In this document: positions 8,973 to 17,183 of the stretch, piece by piece
How the letters are laid out: each line of letters begins with the position of its first letter
Position numbering within the stretch: the stretch's first letter is position 1
From: JAUNSR01 sp036655355
Lineage (GTDB): Bacteria > Bacteroidota > Bacteroidia > Bacteroidales > JAUNSR01
Reading direction: 5' to 3'
NCBI GenBank assembly: GCA_036655355.1
Contig: JAVVQG010000014.1
Coordinates: forward strand, 50,763 to 114,762
DNA length: 64,000 nucleotides
Notes under the pieces: model-generated
Told to the model about the DNA's origin: nothing
Databases searched by the model: none
What the model saw: the letters and a program-made list of their open reading frames with translations, nothing else
Program-made: the position numbers and the translations under genes

Positions 8973-11278
8973 ATCACATTCCGATTTTAATTCACGACCT
9001 GGCCATCATACTCTTTTCGGCCGGGTTGATCACCTTGATTTTCAAAATACTAAAGCAACCTGTTGTTTTGGGTTATATCGTGGCGGGATTCATCGCCGGA
9101 CCGTTTTTCTTCGGAAAATGGATCGGCGATGTGCAGAACATCCGTATTTGGGGGGACATCGGAGTGATTTTCCTCCTGTTTGCGTTGGGATTGGAATTCA
9201 GTTTCCGAAAACTGCTGCACATGGGTGGCACCGCCCTGATGGGGGCATTTACCATTGTATTGGGGATGATGACCACGGGCTACCTCACCGGTCAGTTGCT
9301 CGGGTGGTCGGACATGAACTCACTTTTCTTAGGGGGAATGCTTTCAATGTCTTCCACCACCATCGTCTTCAAGGCACTCGACGATATGGGACTCCGAACC
9401 CAGCGTTTCGCAGGAATCGTATTCGGTATCCTCATCGTTGAAGACCTGTTGGCCGTGGTGTTGATGGTTCTTCTCTCCACCCTCGCCGTACGGCAGCAGT
9501 TCGAAGGATTGGAGATGGCCTCATCCATTATCAAATTGCTCTCTTACCTGTTGTTCTGGTTTGTAGGTGGAATTTTTATCATCCCCACCTTTCTCAAGAG
9601 GATGAAACGCTACCTGAATGATGAAACGTTGCTGGTTGTCTCCCTCGGCTTGTGCCTTGGCATGGTGATGCTAGCGGCGGAAGCGGGGTTCTCAGCCGCT
9701 TTGGGCGCCTTCGTGATGGGCTCGGTTTTGGCGGAAACGGTAGAGGCGGAGCACATCGGACGTTTGGTGAAGCCTGTAAAAGACCTCTTCGGCGCGATAT
9801 TCTTCGTTTCCGTGGGGATGATGATCGACCCGGCATTATTAGCGGAACATTGGTTCCCGATCGCCCTGATTACGTTCGTTGTGATTGCGGGACAGATTTT
9901 CTTCTCCGGATTCGGTATCTTGCTCTCCGGTGTACCTCTCAAAACAGCCATGCAGGCTGGATTCTCCCTGGCTCAGATCGGCGAATTCGCCTTTATCATA
10001 GCCGGTTTGGGTGTCTCCCTCAAAGTAACCGCACCGTTTCTGTATCCCATTGTGGTAGCCGTTTCGGTCATCACCACTTTCCTGACGCCTTACATCATGA
10101 AGCTAGCCGATCCGGCCTATGTCTTTGTAGAGAGGCGTTTGCCCGCTTCGTCGCGTCGTTTTCTAGATCGCTATACGGCGGGACACAGCACCATTTCACA
10201 TAAAACCACTTGGCAGCGACTGCTGAAGGAGTTGGGTAAGATCTTATTGGTATATGGCGTGTTGACCGCCTTTTTGGTATTTCTTCATTTCCATTATTTC
10301 TCCCCTTTCATTGTGGAAACGATCGGGGGCATCCAGGGGCGTGTGGTCAGCATCGTTGTGATTCTGGTGGTTATCTCCCCTTTCCTGCGATCGATCATGA
10401 TGAAGAAAAACCACTCCCGTGAGTTCATGGAGTTGTGGCACGATAACCGCTTCAACAGGGGGCCGTTGGTGGGTCTCGTATTGCTGCGGGTGTTGTTATG
10501 CATCTGGTGTGTGATGTTTATCATCACCAAGCTCTTCAGTCTGGCGATCGGAGCGGTGATCGCCATCGCGGTAGCGGTGATTGCCGGATTCATCTATTCA
10601 CGCCAATTGAAGATGCAATCGATCAAACTGGAGCGTCGTTTCTTGAGAAATCTCTCGGCGCGTGCAATCGAGGAGGAGAAGAGCGCTCCCGTTCGCGAGC
10701 GGTTTGTCAAAACGCTTTTATCGCGCGATATTCATTTGGCCGACTTCGAGGTTTCTCAATATTCCCGAAGTGTCGGTAAGCAACTCAAAGAGCTTGACTT
10801 CAGAAGAAAAACCGGCGTGAATATCGTGAAGATCGTACGTGGCGACCGCTACATCAATATTCCGGGGGGAGAGGAGGTGCTTTTCCCATTTGATAACATC
10901 GTGGTGGCGGGGACGGACAAACAGATCGACCGTTTCCGTAAATATGTGGAGGAGAATGCCCGGATGCAGCAAGAAGCCAATGAGCAGGCCGAACACAAAG
11001 ATGTTTCCCTCGAGCAATTCCTCATCGAAGAGGGATCGGCTCTGGTGGGCAAAAGCATCAAGCGCTCGCACATCCGTGATAAGGCGAACTGTTTGGTACT
11101 CGGCATCGAGCGTGGTGAGAGTTCCTTGATGAATCCCGAATCAACGGTGACTTTCCAGTCCGGCGACTTGGTGCTGGTTGCAGGTGAAAGGCAAAAACTC
11201 GAGAACATGCTCGATGAGGTGAATCAACCCGATGACGACGAAGATGTAGGGTCTGATTGGGTGATTGAAGATAAATAA
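8969..11278 (+). CDS. CPA2-type monovalent cation:proton antiporter with TrkA-C domains
   Basis: A 769-residue inner-membrane protein of the KefB/KefC-like cation:proton antiporter-2 family. The first 400 residues form about 12 membrane segments (for example GYIVAGFIAGPFFF, IGVIFLLFALGLEFS, GFSAALGAFVMGSVLAE). A second hydrophobic block lies at about residues 420-560. The cytoplasmic tail holds two TrkA-C/RCK-C-like domains (about 585-660 and 690-750; DFRRKTGVNIVKIVRGDRYINIPGGEEVLFPFDNIVVAG is typical). I start at ATG 8969, which overlaps the leuB stop, not at 8927. A K+ or Na+ exchange role regulated by a bound nucleotide is known for the family; the ion is not readable here. The gene ends next to a bidirectional terminator. 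Its coupling to leucine genes is unusual. Confidence 0.85.
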   Translation: MNHIPILIHDLAIILFSAGLITLIFKILKQPVVLGYIVAGFIAGPFFFGKWIGDVQNIRIWGDIGVIFLLFALGLEFSFRKLLHMGGTALMGAFTIVLGMMTTGYLTGQLLGWSDMNSLFLGGMLSMSSTTIVFKALDDMGLRTQRFAGIVFGILIVEDLLAVVLMVLLSTLAVRQQFEGLEMASSIIKLLSYLLFWFVGGIFIIPTFLKRMKRYLNDETLLVVSLGLCLGMVMLAAEAGFSAALGAFVMGSVLAETVEAEHIGRLVKPVKDLFGAIFFVSVGMMIDPALLAEHWFPIALITFVVIAGQIFFSGFGILLSGVPLKTAMQAGFSLAQIGEFAFIIAGLGVSLKVTAPFLYPIVVAVSVITTFLTPYIMKLADPAYVFVERRLPASSRRFLDRYTAGHSTISHKTTWQRLLKELGKILLVYGVLTAFLVFLHFHYFSPFIVETIGGIQGRVVSIVVILVVISPFLRSIMMKKNHSREFMELWHDNRFNRGPLVGLVLLRVLLCIWCVMFIITKLFSLAIGAVIAIAVAVIAGFIYSRQLKMQSIKLERRFLRNLSARAIEEEKSAPVRERFVKTLLSRDIHLADFEVSQYSRSVGKQLKELDFRRKTGVNIVKIVRGDRYINIPGGEEVLFPFDNIVVAGTDKQIDRFRKYVEENARMQQEANEQAEHKDVSLEQFLIEEGSALVGKSIKRSHIRDKANCLVLGIERGESSLMNPESTVTFQSGDLVLVAGERQKLENMLDEVNQPDDDEDVGSDWVIEDK

Positions 11279-11282
11279 AACG

Positions 11283-11327
11283 ACAAAGCCCCGGAACGAT
11301 CTCTAACGGATCATTCCGGGGCTTTGT
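11283..11327. terminator. bidirectional terminator between antiporter and rsgA
   Basis: Inverted repeat ACAAAGCCCCGGAA...TTCCGGGGCTTTGT with an inner GATC/GATC pairing and a short loop. It lies between two convergent genes (antiporter on plus, rsgA on minus) and can serve both strands. Confidence 0.85.
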
Positions 11328-11340
11328 TATTTTATGCGCA

Positions 11341-12273
11341 TTAAAAAGCGGCGCGATATTTCCCTTCGTTGGCATCTTCAAGGATGCTCAGGTAGCTGTG
11401 ATAACGCGATTCGCTGATGTAATGCTTTTCCAACGCCTCCCGTACGGCACAACTCGGTTCGTGACGGTGAGAACAGTTGTTGAATTTGCAATTTGCAGAC
11501 AATTTGAAGATTTCCGGAAAGAAATGTCCGATCTCCTCCTCTTTGAAATCGATCGTTCCGAATCCTTTTACCCCCGGCGTGTCGATCAGCCAACCGCCCT
11601 GAGGCAATTCGAACATCTCAGAGAACGTCGTGGTATGCATCCCCGTTTTATGTGCGTCCGAAATCTCACCCGTACGCAGTGTGAGGCCGGGCATGATGGT
11701 GTTGATCAATGTTGATTTCCCCACGCCCGAGTTTCCCGAAAGCAAAGAGATCTGATCTTTCAGCAATTCACGTACCGCTTCAACGCCTTCGCCTGTTTTG
11801 GCAGAAACCTTATAACACGGATATCCGATCCCCTCGTAAAGATTGATCAGCGCGTCTGTGTAGGAAAGGTCCGATTCATCATACAGATCCACTTTGTTGA
11901 TGATCAGCTTTACCGGAATGCGATATGCCTCGGCTGTCGCCAGAAAACGGTCGATGAAAGTGGTACTCGTTTCCGGATAATTAACCGTGATGATCAACAG
12001 GGCCTGGTCGAGGTTGGCGGCAAGGATGTGTGCCTGTTTTGATAAATTCGACGATTTACGGATGATATAGTTCTTACGCTCCTCAATCTTCGTGATGAAG
12101 GCGGTTCCCTCTTTGTTGATATCGATCACGACGCGGTCACCCACAGCAACCGGGTTGGTCGTACGAATCCCTTTCAAGCGGAAATTCCCCTTAATCTTGC
12201 AATTGATCAGTCGGCCATCGTCGGTTTTCACCTGATACCAGCTTCCTGTATTTTTGATAACTAATCCGGTCAT
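11341..12273 (-). CDS. rsgA: ribosome small subunit-dependent GTPase A
   Basis: A 310-residue circularly permuted GTPase that acts late in 30S subunit assembly. Domains in order: an OB fold (about 1-65), the permuted G domain with G4 NKVD (126-129), G5 SAK, then the P-loop GNSGVGKST (180-188) and G3 DTPG, followed by the C-terminal zinc knuckle CKFNNCSHRHEPSC. All motifs are intact. The ATG at 12273 follows directly on the TAA of a 40-codon leader ORF in the same frame. frr and pyrH lie upstream on the same strand, so the three ribosome/nucleotide genes may share a transcript. Confidence 0.95.
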   Translation of the reverse strand: MTGLVIKNTGSWYQVKTDDGRLINCKIKGNFRLKGIRTTNPVAVGDRVVIDINKEGTAFITKIEERKNYIIRKSSNLSKQAHILAANLDQALLIITVNYPETSTTFIDRFLATAEAYRIPVKLIINKVDLYDESDLSYTDALINLYEGIGYPCYKVSAKTGEGVEAVRELLKDQISLLSGNSGVGKSTLINTIMPGLTLRTGEISDAHKTGMHTTTFSEMFELPQGGWLIDTPGVKGFGTIDFKEEEIGHFFPEIFKLSANCKFNNCSHRHEPSCAVREALEKHYISESRYHSYLSILEDANEGKYRAAF

Positions 12274-12396
12274 TTATAAAGAAATGAGTGTTTTGAGAAT
12301 AATTCGGAAGGAAATAAAAAAACTAAAAACCAAAGGGAGATAAACGTGCGATAAACTGCGCGCCGTGTTTCTCAATCCTTTAGTTTTTAGTCTCAT
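12274..12396 (-). CDS. possible 40-residue leader peptide in front of rsgA
   Basis: A short reading frame that begins at ATG 12396 in the context TATATCCAAATG, the same start context used by the genes behind the other copies of the leader element. It encodes 40 residues (starting MRLKTKGLRNTARSLSH and continuing hydrophobic) and ends with TAA directly abutting the rsgA ATG in the same frame. It spans the terminator-like hairpin at 12312-12390. It is too short to identify by family. It could be a real leader peptide, a small membrane peptide, or chance coding in a 5' UTR. I see no run of a single codon that would point to classical amino-acid attenuation. Confidence 0.35.
   Translation of the reverse strand: MRLKTKGLRNTARSLSHVYLPLVFSFFISFRIILKTLISL
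12312..12390 (-). terminator. terminator-like or attenuator hairpin upstream of rsgA
   Basis: On the minus strand, CTAAAAACTAAAGG (12390-12377) pairs with CCTTTGGTTTTTAG (12336-12323; one G-U), with further imperfect pairing inside, followed immediately by TTTTTTTATTT. That is a terminator-like stem and U-tract located inside the leader ORF and 39 bases before rsgA. It may end the pyrH-frr transcript or attenuate rsgA. Confidence 0.55.
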
Positions 12397-12480
12397 TTGG
12401 ATATAATCTATTATTTAACACGAAGGTCAAATGTAAGCCCTATTCGGTACCGTTGAGTATCTGTACATAAATAGGCGGCT
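12397..12480 (-). promoter_or_regulatory. recurrent GATACCC/TTTGACCTT leader element, copy A
   Basis: Read on the minus strand: a stem AGCC..CTATT with AATAGGGCT (12480-12470 with 12444-12436) encloses AGATACTCAACGG, then TACATTTGACCTT and a start codon in TATATCCAAATG. TACATTTG (12435-12428) is also an exact match to the Bacteroidota -7 box TAnnTTTG. It begins just after the frr stop. Related copies occur at 18179-18263, 22215-22311, 23803-23898, 34948-35011 and 49002-49100. Confidence 0.5.
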
Positions 12481-12494
12481 TTCAGATTTGGCTC

Positions 12495-13055
12495 TTATAC
12501 GGTTAGGATCTCTTTCTCCTTCAGCGCGTACAATTCGTCGGTTAATTTGATGTATTTGTCGTGTACTTTCTGAGCGCTTGCTTCAGCGTCTTTCGCCATA
12601 TCTTCGGCAAGACCCTCTTTCTGCGCTTTTTTGATCTGCTCGATGGCATCACGACGAGCGTTACGGATGCTTACTTTAGCGGTTTCAGCTTCCCCTTTAG
12701 CCTGTTTTGCCAACGATTTACGACGATCTTCTGTCAAAGGAGGAATACCGATACGGATGATTTCACCGTTGTTTTCCGGCATGATACCCAATTCAGAGTT
12801 GATGATCGCTTTTTCAATCTCGCGGAACATTGATTTCTCCCAAGGAGTGATTGCAATGGTTTTCGCGTCAGGAGTAGAGATGTTGGCTACGTTGCTCAAA
12901 GGCACGCTGCTACCGTAATACTCTACGAAAATACCGTCAAGGATACGTGGGTTTGCTTTACCTGCACGGATGTGTGCAAGAGCTTCGTCTAAGTGAGCGA
13001 TTGCGCCTTGCATCTTCGCATCGGCTGCATCAAGTATTTGTTTAACTTCCGCCAT
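12495..13055 (-). CDS. frr: ribosome recycling factor
   Basis: A 186-residue cytoplasmic protein that, with EF-G, splits post-termination ribosomes. It shows the usual RRF pattern: N-terminal helix with HLDEALAHIRAGKANPRILDGIFVEYYG, the beta domain with PLSNVANISTPDAKTIAITPWEKSM, then IRIGIPPLTEDRRKSLAKQAKGEAETAKVSIRNARRDA and a long C-terminal helix. Length and motifs are normal. It follows pyrH by 43 bases on the same strand, a common bacterial pairing, and is followed by leader copy A. Confidence 0.97.
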   Translation of the reverse strand: MAEVKQILDAADAKMQGAIAHLDEALAHIRAGKANPRILDGIFVEYYGSSVPLSNVANISTPDAKTIAITPWEKSMFREIEKAIINSELGIMPENNGEIIRIGIPPLTEDRRKSLAKQAKGEAETAKVSIRNARRDAIEQIKKAQKEGLAEDMAKDAEASAQKVHDKYIKLTDELYALKEKEILTV

Positions 13056-13098
13056 AATTAAGGAATTCTATAATGTAGTTTATACAAAGATAATAATT

Positions 13099-13809
13099 TT
13101 AGTACACAAGGGTACCGATGTTCTGGCCTGTTAGCACCTTTTTCAAGTTGCCCGGGGTATCCATATCGAATACGATGATCGGCAATCCGTTTTCTTTGCA
13201 AAGCGTAGTTGCGGTAAGGTCCATCACTTTCAGTCCTTTGATATAGATTTCATCGTAAGAGATCTTATCGTATTTCACCGCAGTCGGATCTTTCTCCGGG
13301 TCTGCCGTATAAACGCCGTCCACACGGGTTCCTTTGAGCATCACATCCGCTTCGATCTCAATACCTCTCAATGCCGAACCGGTGTCCGTTGTAAAGTAAG
13401 GGTTTCCTGTTCCTCCCGTCAGAATGGCGATTCCGCCGTTTTCCATCGCTTCGATCGCTTTCCATTTGCTGTAATGTTCGCCGATCGGGAACATGTTGGT
13501 AGCGGTAAGCACTTTTGCGGTGCAGCCGATCGCATCCAACGCCGAACCCAGAGCCAATCCGTTGATAACAGTCGCCAACATACCCATCTGATCGCCTTTC
13601 ACTCGGTCGAATCCTTTTGAAGCGCCGCTCAAACCACGGAAGATATTTCCTCCTCCGATCACGATACCGATTTCAATGCCAAGATCTGCAATCTCTTTAA
13701 TCTGTTCCGCATACTCGGCAAGACGTTTTTCGTCGATACCATACTGCTTTTCACCCATTAGTGATTCCCCGCTCAGTTTCAGGAGAATTCTTCTGTATTT
13801 GATTTCCAT
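13099..13809 (-). CDS. pyrH: UMP kinase
   Basis: A 236-residue bacterial-type uridylate kinase of the amino-acid kinase fold; it phosphorylates UMP to UDP in pyrimidine synthesis. Visible motifs are LLKLSGESLMG at the N-terminus, GIVIGGGNIFRG, GDQMGMLATVINGLAL, and TGGTGNPYFTTDTGSALR near the UMP site. It is first in a pyrH-frr-(leader)-rsgA run. A TAAATTTG -7-like box lies upstream at 13880-13887 on the minus strand. Confidence 0.97.
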   Translation of the reverse strand: MEIKYRRILLKLSGESLMGEKQYGIDEKRLAEYAEQIKEIADLGIEIGIVIGGGNIFRGLSGASKGFDRVKGDQMGMLATVINGLALGSALDAIGCTAKVLTATNMFPIGEHYSKWKAIEAMENGGIAILTGGTGNPYFTTDTGSALRGIEIEADVMLKGTRVDGVYTADPEKDPTAVKYDKISYDEIYIKGLKVMDLTATTLCKENGLPIIVFDMDTPGNLKKVLTGQNIGTLVY

Positions 13810-13879
13810 AAGACCCTTTTCGTATAAAGAGGATTGATTAACGATTATTCAAAGGTTGCCCCAAACGGTGCAAACCCTG

Positions 13880-13887
13880 CAAATTTA
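13880..13887 (-). promoter_or_regulatory. -7 promoter box for pyrH
   Basis: TAAATTTG on the minus strand, an exact match to TAnnTTTG, 70 bases upstream of the pyrH start. No TTTG at the ideal -33 distance was found, so only the -7 half is supported. Confidence 0.45.
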
Positions 13888-13949
13888 AATATTTACAAAA
13901 GAAATCTCATTGATATCCCCGAAAAGAAGCGTTTGTTATGGGAAATTTT

Positions 13950-13957
13950 TAATTTTG
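13950..13957 (+). promoter_or_regulatory. -7 promoter box for the TPR protein gene
   Basis: TAATTTTG matches TAnnTTTG, 60 bases upstream of the chosen start codon at 14018. A TTTG at 13932-13935 is closer than the usual -33 spacing, so the upstream half is uncertain. Confidence 0.45.
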
Positions 13958-14017
13958 TTTGGACTTCCGCATGGAGTCATGCCAAAATGTATAATAATAA
14001 CACCTAATATTTTAGAA

Positions 14018-14902
14018 ATGTTCCAGAAGCTGTTGAGACCGTCGTTTGTTGCGCTTACATTCTTTTGTTTTCTCTGTTCCGTGCAAGGTCAGAATATGGA
14101 TCCGCGCTTAATAACCCGGGCAAATGATGCTTTTACAACTGAAAAGTGGAAGAGTGCAAATACATTGTACGATATCCTGTTAAAGGATTCAGTCAATTAC
14201 TCTTCGCAGATGCCGCGCGCCATCTTTGCCGGCATCATGGCGGATGACAGCATTAGTCTGAAAAGGGTGGATAACCTCGTGGAATTGAATAAGAATCGCC
14301 TGGATACGTTGTTGCGTGACGTTTCGAAACTGAGTATCTCCACCAAGCACTTCGATGTTTTTGAAGATCTGCTGGAGCGAATGAAGATGAATGATCCCAC
14401 CAAATCGGATACATTGACCTTTGCCATTTTGGAGTATCGTTTGTTTCTGCGCCAACCCGATGAGGTGTTGCGTATTGTGGAAAAATGTGAAGAGCGAGAC
14501 CCATATCGCCTGGAATGGCAACACCGTAAGGCACGTGCCTATCAGATGAAAGGGGAACCTGAAACGGCCCTTCTGGTATATAAGGGGATTCTCAAATACC
14601 ATCCCGGCGACTATGAATCGGTGGTGTTTATCGGAAATTACTACTATATGGAGGGGCGTGAACGCCTTCGTAAATTGAAGTCGGATTTCGATACCATCAC
14701 TGCACCCACTCCCGAACAGATCGCCGATTTCAAATATGAGAAATCATTTATCTTCGATGAGTACTTCGCCGATGCCCGCGATATGCTTAAAATTGCAGAT
14801 AAGCTTCAGCCGAACGAAAAAGTAAAACTGACGCTAGCCGATATCGATCAGAAAATGGAAACCGCTCAAAAAGGGAAGTCCGGACGAAAAGGGAAGCGCT
14901 AA
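14018..14902 (+). CDS. secreted tetratricopeptide-repeat-like protein
   Basis: A 294-residue protein with a Sec signal peptide (MFQKLLRPSFVALTFFCFLCSVQGQ, likely cleaved after the QG region). I chose ATG 14018 over the upstream in-frame ATGs at 13910 and 13979 because it gives a proper signal sequence and lies behind the -7 box at 13950. The rest is helical with TPR-like stretches, for example EYRLFLRQPDEVLRIVEKCEERDPYRLEWQHRKARAYQMKGEPETALLVYKGILKYHPGD residues around 150-215. The tail is lysine/arginine rich (KGKSGRKGKR). TPR proteins scaffold protein-protein contacts; the partner is unknown. Convergent with nothing; the next gene downstream is a truncated remnant in the same frame. Confidence 0.75.
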   Translation: MFQKLLRPSFVALTFFCFLCSVQGQNMDPRLITRANDAFTTEKWKSANTLYDILLKDSVNYSSQMPRAIFAGIMADDSISLKRVDNLVELNKNRLDTLLRDVSKLSISTKHFDVFEDLLERMKMNDPTKSDTLTFAILEYRLFLRQPDEVLRIVEKCEERDPYRLEWQHRKARAYQMKGEPETALLVYKGILKYHPGDYESVVFIGNYYYMEGRERLRKLKSDFDTITAPTPEQIADFKYEKSFIFDEYFADARDMLKIADKLQPNEKVKLTLADIDQKMETAQKGKSGRKGKR

Positions 14903-14944
14903 GGAGTTGCTCTTTACTATTCGCATCTTTCTTATACCCGTTGC

Positions 14945-15283
14945 CTATTTCTATTCACGAGCCGGAACTACCAAGAGGTGGATTTGGGCTATCCCTCAAA
15001 TAGAACATTTGCCAAAGAAGGTGGAGGGAAGGTGTTTGCTGGCAACCAGCCTTTTACAGATGCAGTAATTCAGGATTATAATGGAAACCAAGGCTCTATG
15101 GAAAGCGATGAAAATGGCAAAAAATATAATGTATATGACTGGCTGAAAGTTGAGTATGTTAACTCGTATAATGATAGTCTCAAAGTATACGCTGCCCCGA
15201 ATACAACCGGGCATAAACGTAAATTGTATATAGAGCTCTACTCTGGTCAAGAATACCAGGTAGTAAAGGTTACTCAGAATTAA
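14945..15283 (+). pseudogene. truncated C-terminal remnant of a BACON-like domain protein
   Basis: The reading frame is open back to the stop of the preceding TPR gene, but recognisable sequence starts near TSRNYQEVDLGYPSN (about 14957). No ATG or signal peptide is present; a GTG at 14978 is the only start-like codon. The end resembles BACON-type beta domains of Bacteroidota surface proteins: WLKVEYVNSYNDSLKVYAAPN, NTTGHKRKLYIELYSGQEYQVVKVTQ. I read it as the 3' end of a larger lipoprotein gene whose front was deleted. It could still be expressed by readthrough from the TPR gene. It sits at the left edge of the A/T-rich accessory stretch. Confidence 0.5.
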
Positions 15284-15649
15284 TTTGGAACGTAATAAGC
15301 ATCTTATAAAAACGGTAATGGACTTGCCAACTTTTATTGGACAAAAGTTAAATAGCATTTGATTCCCCAGTGATTTCGAGACTGCAAATAAAGTTTCGTA
15401 TCAGCTCGTTCCATAACATCGTTTATAATACTCATTTTCCAACAATAAAAACGACCGATTCCGAACTGCCCATTTCGATATATTCAATAACTACCTGAAA
15501 TTCTTTTCTACCTTAATAACACAACCCGAATTGACAAAGAGGAATTATTAACGATTATCTCAATATTGTTCTGTATTTTAGATTTTAATTGAAGGTAATT
15601 CTTTGATAACATATTAAATATCATAGTGTATCAATAAAAACATTTGTAG
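15284..15649. other. A/T-rich intergenic stretch without a supported gene
   Basis: About 365 bases of low-GC sequence between the BACON-like remnant and the acetyltransferase gene. I see only very short open frames and no RNA gene or convincing terminator. It presumably holds the promoter for 15650, but no clear TAnnTTTG box could be assigned. Confidence 0.5.
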
Positions 15650-16243
15650 ATGGATGAAAAACAGAAAATGCTAGCAGGAGAGATGTATAACGATTTGCAC
15701 TTTGATTTGATCCGAAAAAGGCAGCAAATCGTATTGCAAACCAATTTGTACAATAATTCTTTTGGGCAAGAGGCAACAGTGAGGGAATCTTTTCTAAAAA
15801 AAATACTCGGTAAAATCGGCAGGAACGTCCATTTTGAACCAAATTTCAGGTGTGAGTTCGGAATGAATATATCCATAGGTGATAACTTTTATGCCAATTT
15901 CGACTGTATTATGCTTGATGCAAATAAAATCACGATTGGCAACAATGTCTTATTTGGGCCACGTGTCGGGCTATATTCCGCAAATCATGCGATTGATGCA
16001 GAAGAAAGAAGACAGGGTGGTTGTTATGCACGCCCGATTGTTATTGGTGACAATGTGTGGATTGGAGCAGGAGTACATATTATGGGGGGAGTGCAAATCG
16101 GTGAAAACTCCATAATTGGGGCGGGTAGCGTAGTCACCCGTGATGTCCCGGACAATGTGATTGCAGCAGGAGTACCGTGTCGCGTGCTTCGACCCATAAC
16201 AGAAGCAGACAAAACCGGATTTGACCTCAGCGTTAAAAAATAA
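15650..16243 (+). CDS. sugar O-acetyltransferase of the maltose/galactoside acetyltransferase family
   Basis: A 197-residue cytoplasmic left-handed beta-helix enzyme that moves acetyl from acetyl-CoA to a sugar hydroxyl. The N-terminal Mac domain starts EKQKMLAGEMYNDLHFDLI. Hexapeptide repeats run from about residue 75 (ISIGDNFYANFDCIMLDANKITIGNNV to GENSIIGAGSVVTRDVPDN). The catalytic His is in SANHAIDAEERRQGG. The end, AAGVPCRVLRPI, is typical. The esterase at 16255 follows after 11 bases, so the two are probably cotranscribed. The substrate is not predictable. Confidence 0.9.
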   Translation: MDEKQKMLAGEMYNDLHFDLIRKRQQIVLQTNLYNNSFGQEATVRESFLKKILGKIGRNVHFEPNFRCEFGMNISIGDNFYANFDCIMLDANKITIGNNVLFGPRVGLYSANHAIDAEERRQGGCYARPIVIGDNVWIGAGVHIMGGVQIGENSIIGAGSVVTRDVPDNVIAAGVPCRVLRPITEADKTGFDLSVKK

Positions 16244-16254
16244 ACATTATACAG

Positions 16255-17079
16255 ATGAAAAATCTCTTATTCATATCTTTTCTGATTGCTTCGCAAATAC
16301 TGATTGGGGCAGAAAAGGAAAAAGACAATTACAAAATCTTGAAAGACATTCCTTATATATCAGAAAATACCTCCGTTCAGGATGACTACCGTAAAGAGCG
16401 ATGCAAACTCGATGTGTATTTTCCTGCCGATCAGAATGGTTTCCCAACTGTAGTTTATTTTCATGGTGGTGGACTTGAGGGTGGCAACAAATATTTGCCG
16501 GAGGAGTTGAAAGATAAAGGAATTGCGGTGGTAACGCCCAATTACCGACTTAGTCCGAAGGCGCAACATCCCGCTTATATCGAAGATGCTGCGGAGGCTG
16601 TAAAGTGGACGATGGAAAACATCAATCAGCTGGGAGGAGATTCCACTAAGGTTTACATTTCAGGTCATTCGGCAGGGGGATATCTGAGCCTAATGCTTGC
16701 ATTGGATACCACTTATCTGACAAAAAAAGGTTATCATCCCGATGAAATGGCGGGTTACGCTCCTTTGAGCGGACAGACCAACACCCATTATACCATTCGA
16801 AAAGAGCGAGGTCTGGACGCCCGTATTCCGGTTATTGACTCGTTCGCTCCGATATTTCATTCAAGAAAAATGAAAACACAAATGATTCTCGTAACGGGTG
16901 ACCGAAAGAAGGAACTGCTAGCTCGCTATACCGAAAATGCACATCTGCTGGATATACTCCGAGAATTCGGGAATCAAGATATAAACCTATACGAACTGGA
17001 AGGCTTCGATCATGGTACCATGGTTTCGCCAGGGTGTTATCTGCTGGTGGAAATGATTCGTAAGAATGAGAAAAATTAG
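16255..17079 (+). CDS. alpha/beta hydrolase, esterase/lipase family, exported
   Basis: A 274-residue hydrolase with an N-terminal signal peptide (MKNLLFISFLIASQILIGA), so periplasmic or secreted. The hormone-sensitive-lipase-like pattern is clear: oxyanion motif FHGGG, YRLSP, nucleophile elbow GHSAGGY (catalytic Ser), a probable Asp in VTGDRK and the His in GFDHGTM. It is probably a carboxylesterase acting on short acyl or acetyl esters. Pairing with an O-acetyltransferase gene 11 bases upstream suggests linked handling of acetylated compounds, but that is inference. It ends at 17079, convergent with the AraC regulator. Confidence 0.85.
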   Translation: MKNLLFISFLIASQILIGAEKEKDNYKILKDIPYISENTSVQDDYRKERCKLDVYFPADQNGFPTVVYFHGGGLEGGNKYLPEELKDKGIAVVTPNYRLSPKAQHPAYIEDAAEAVKWTMENINQLGGDSTKVYISGHSAGGYLSLMLALDTTYLTKKGYHPDEMAGYAPLSGQTNTHYTIRKERGLDARIPVIDSFAPIFHSRKMKTQMILVTGDRKKELLARYTENAHLLDILREFGNQDINLYELEGFDHGTMVSPGCYLLVEMIRKNEKN

Positions 17080-17183
17080 AATGAAATTACCAACTTTATC
17101 AAGAGTGAAATAGTAAATTTTGATTTCATGTTATTTCAGTTTGTATTTAGTAAACAACGATTATACTGATAATCCTTTAGGAA

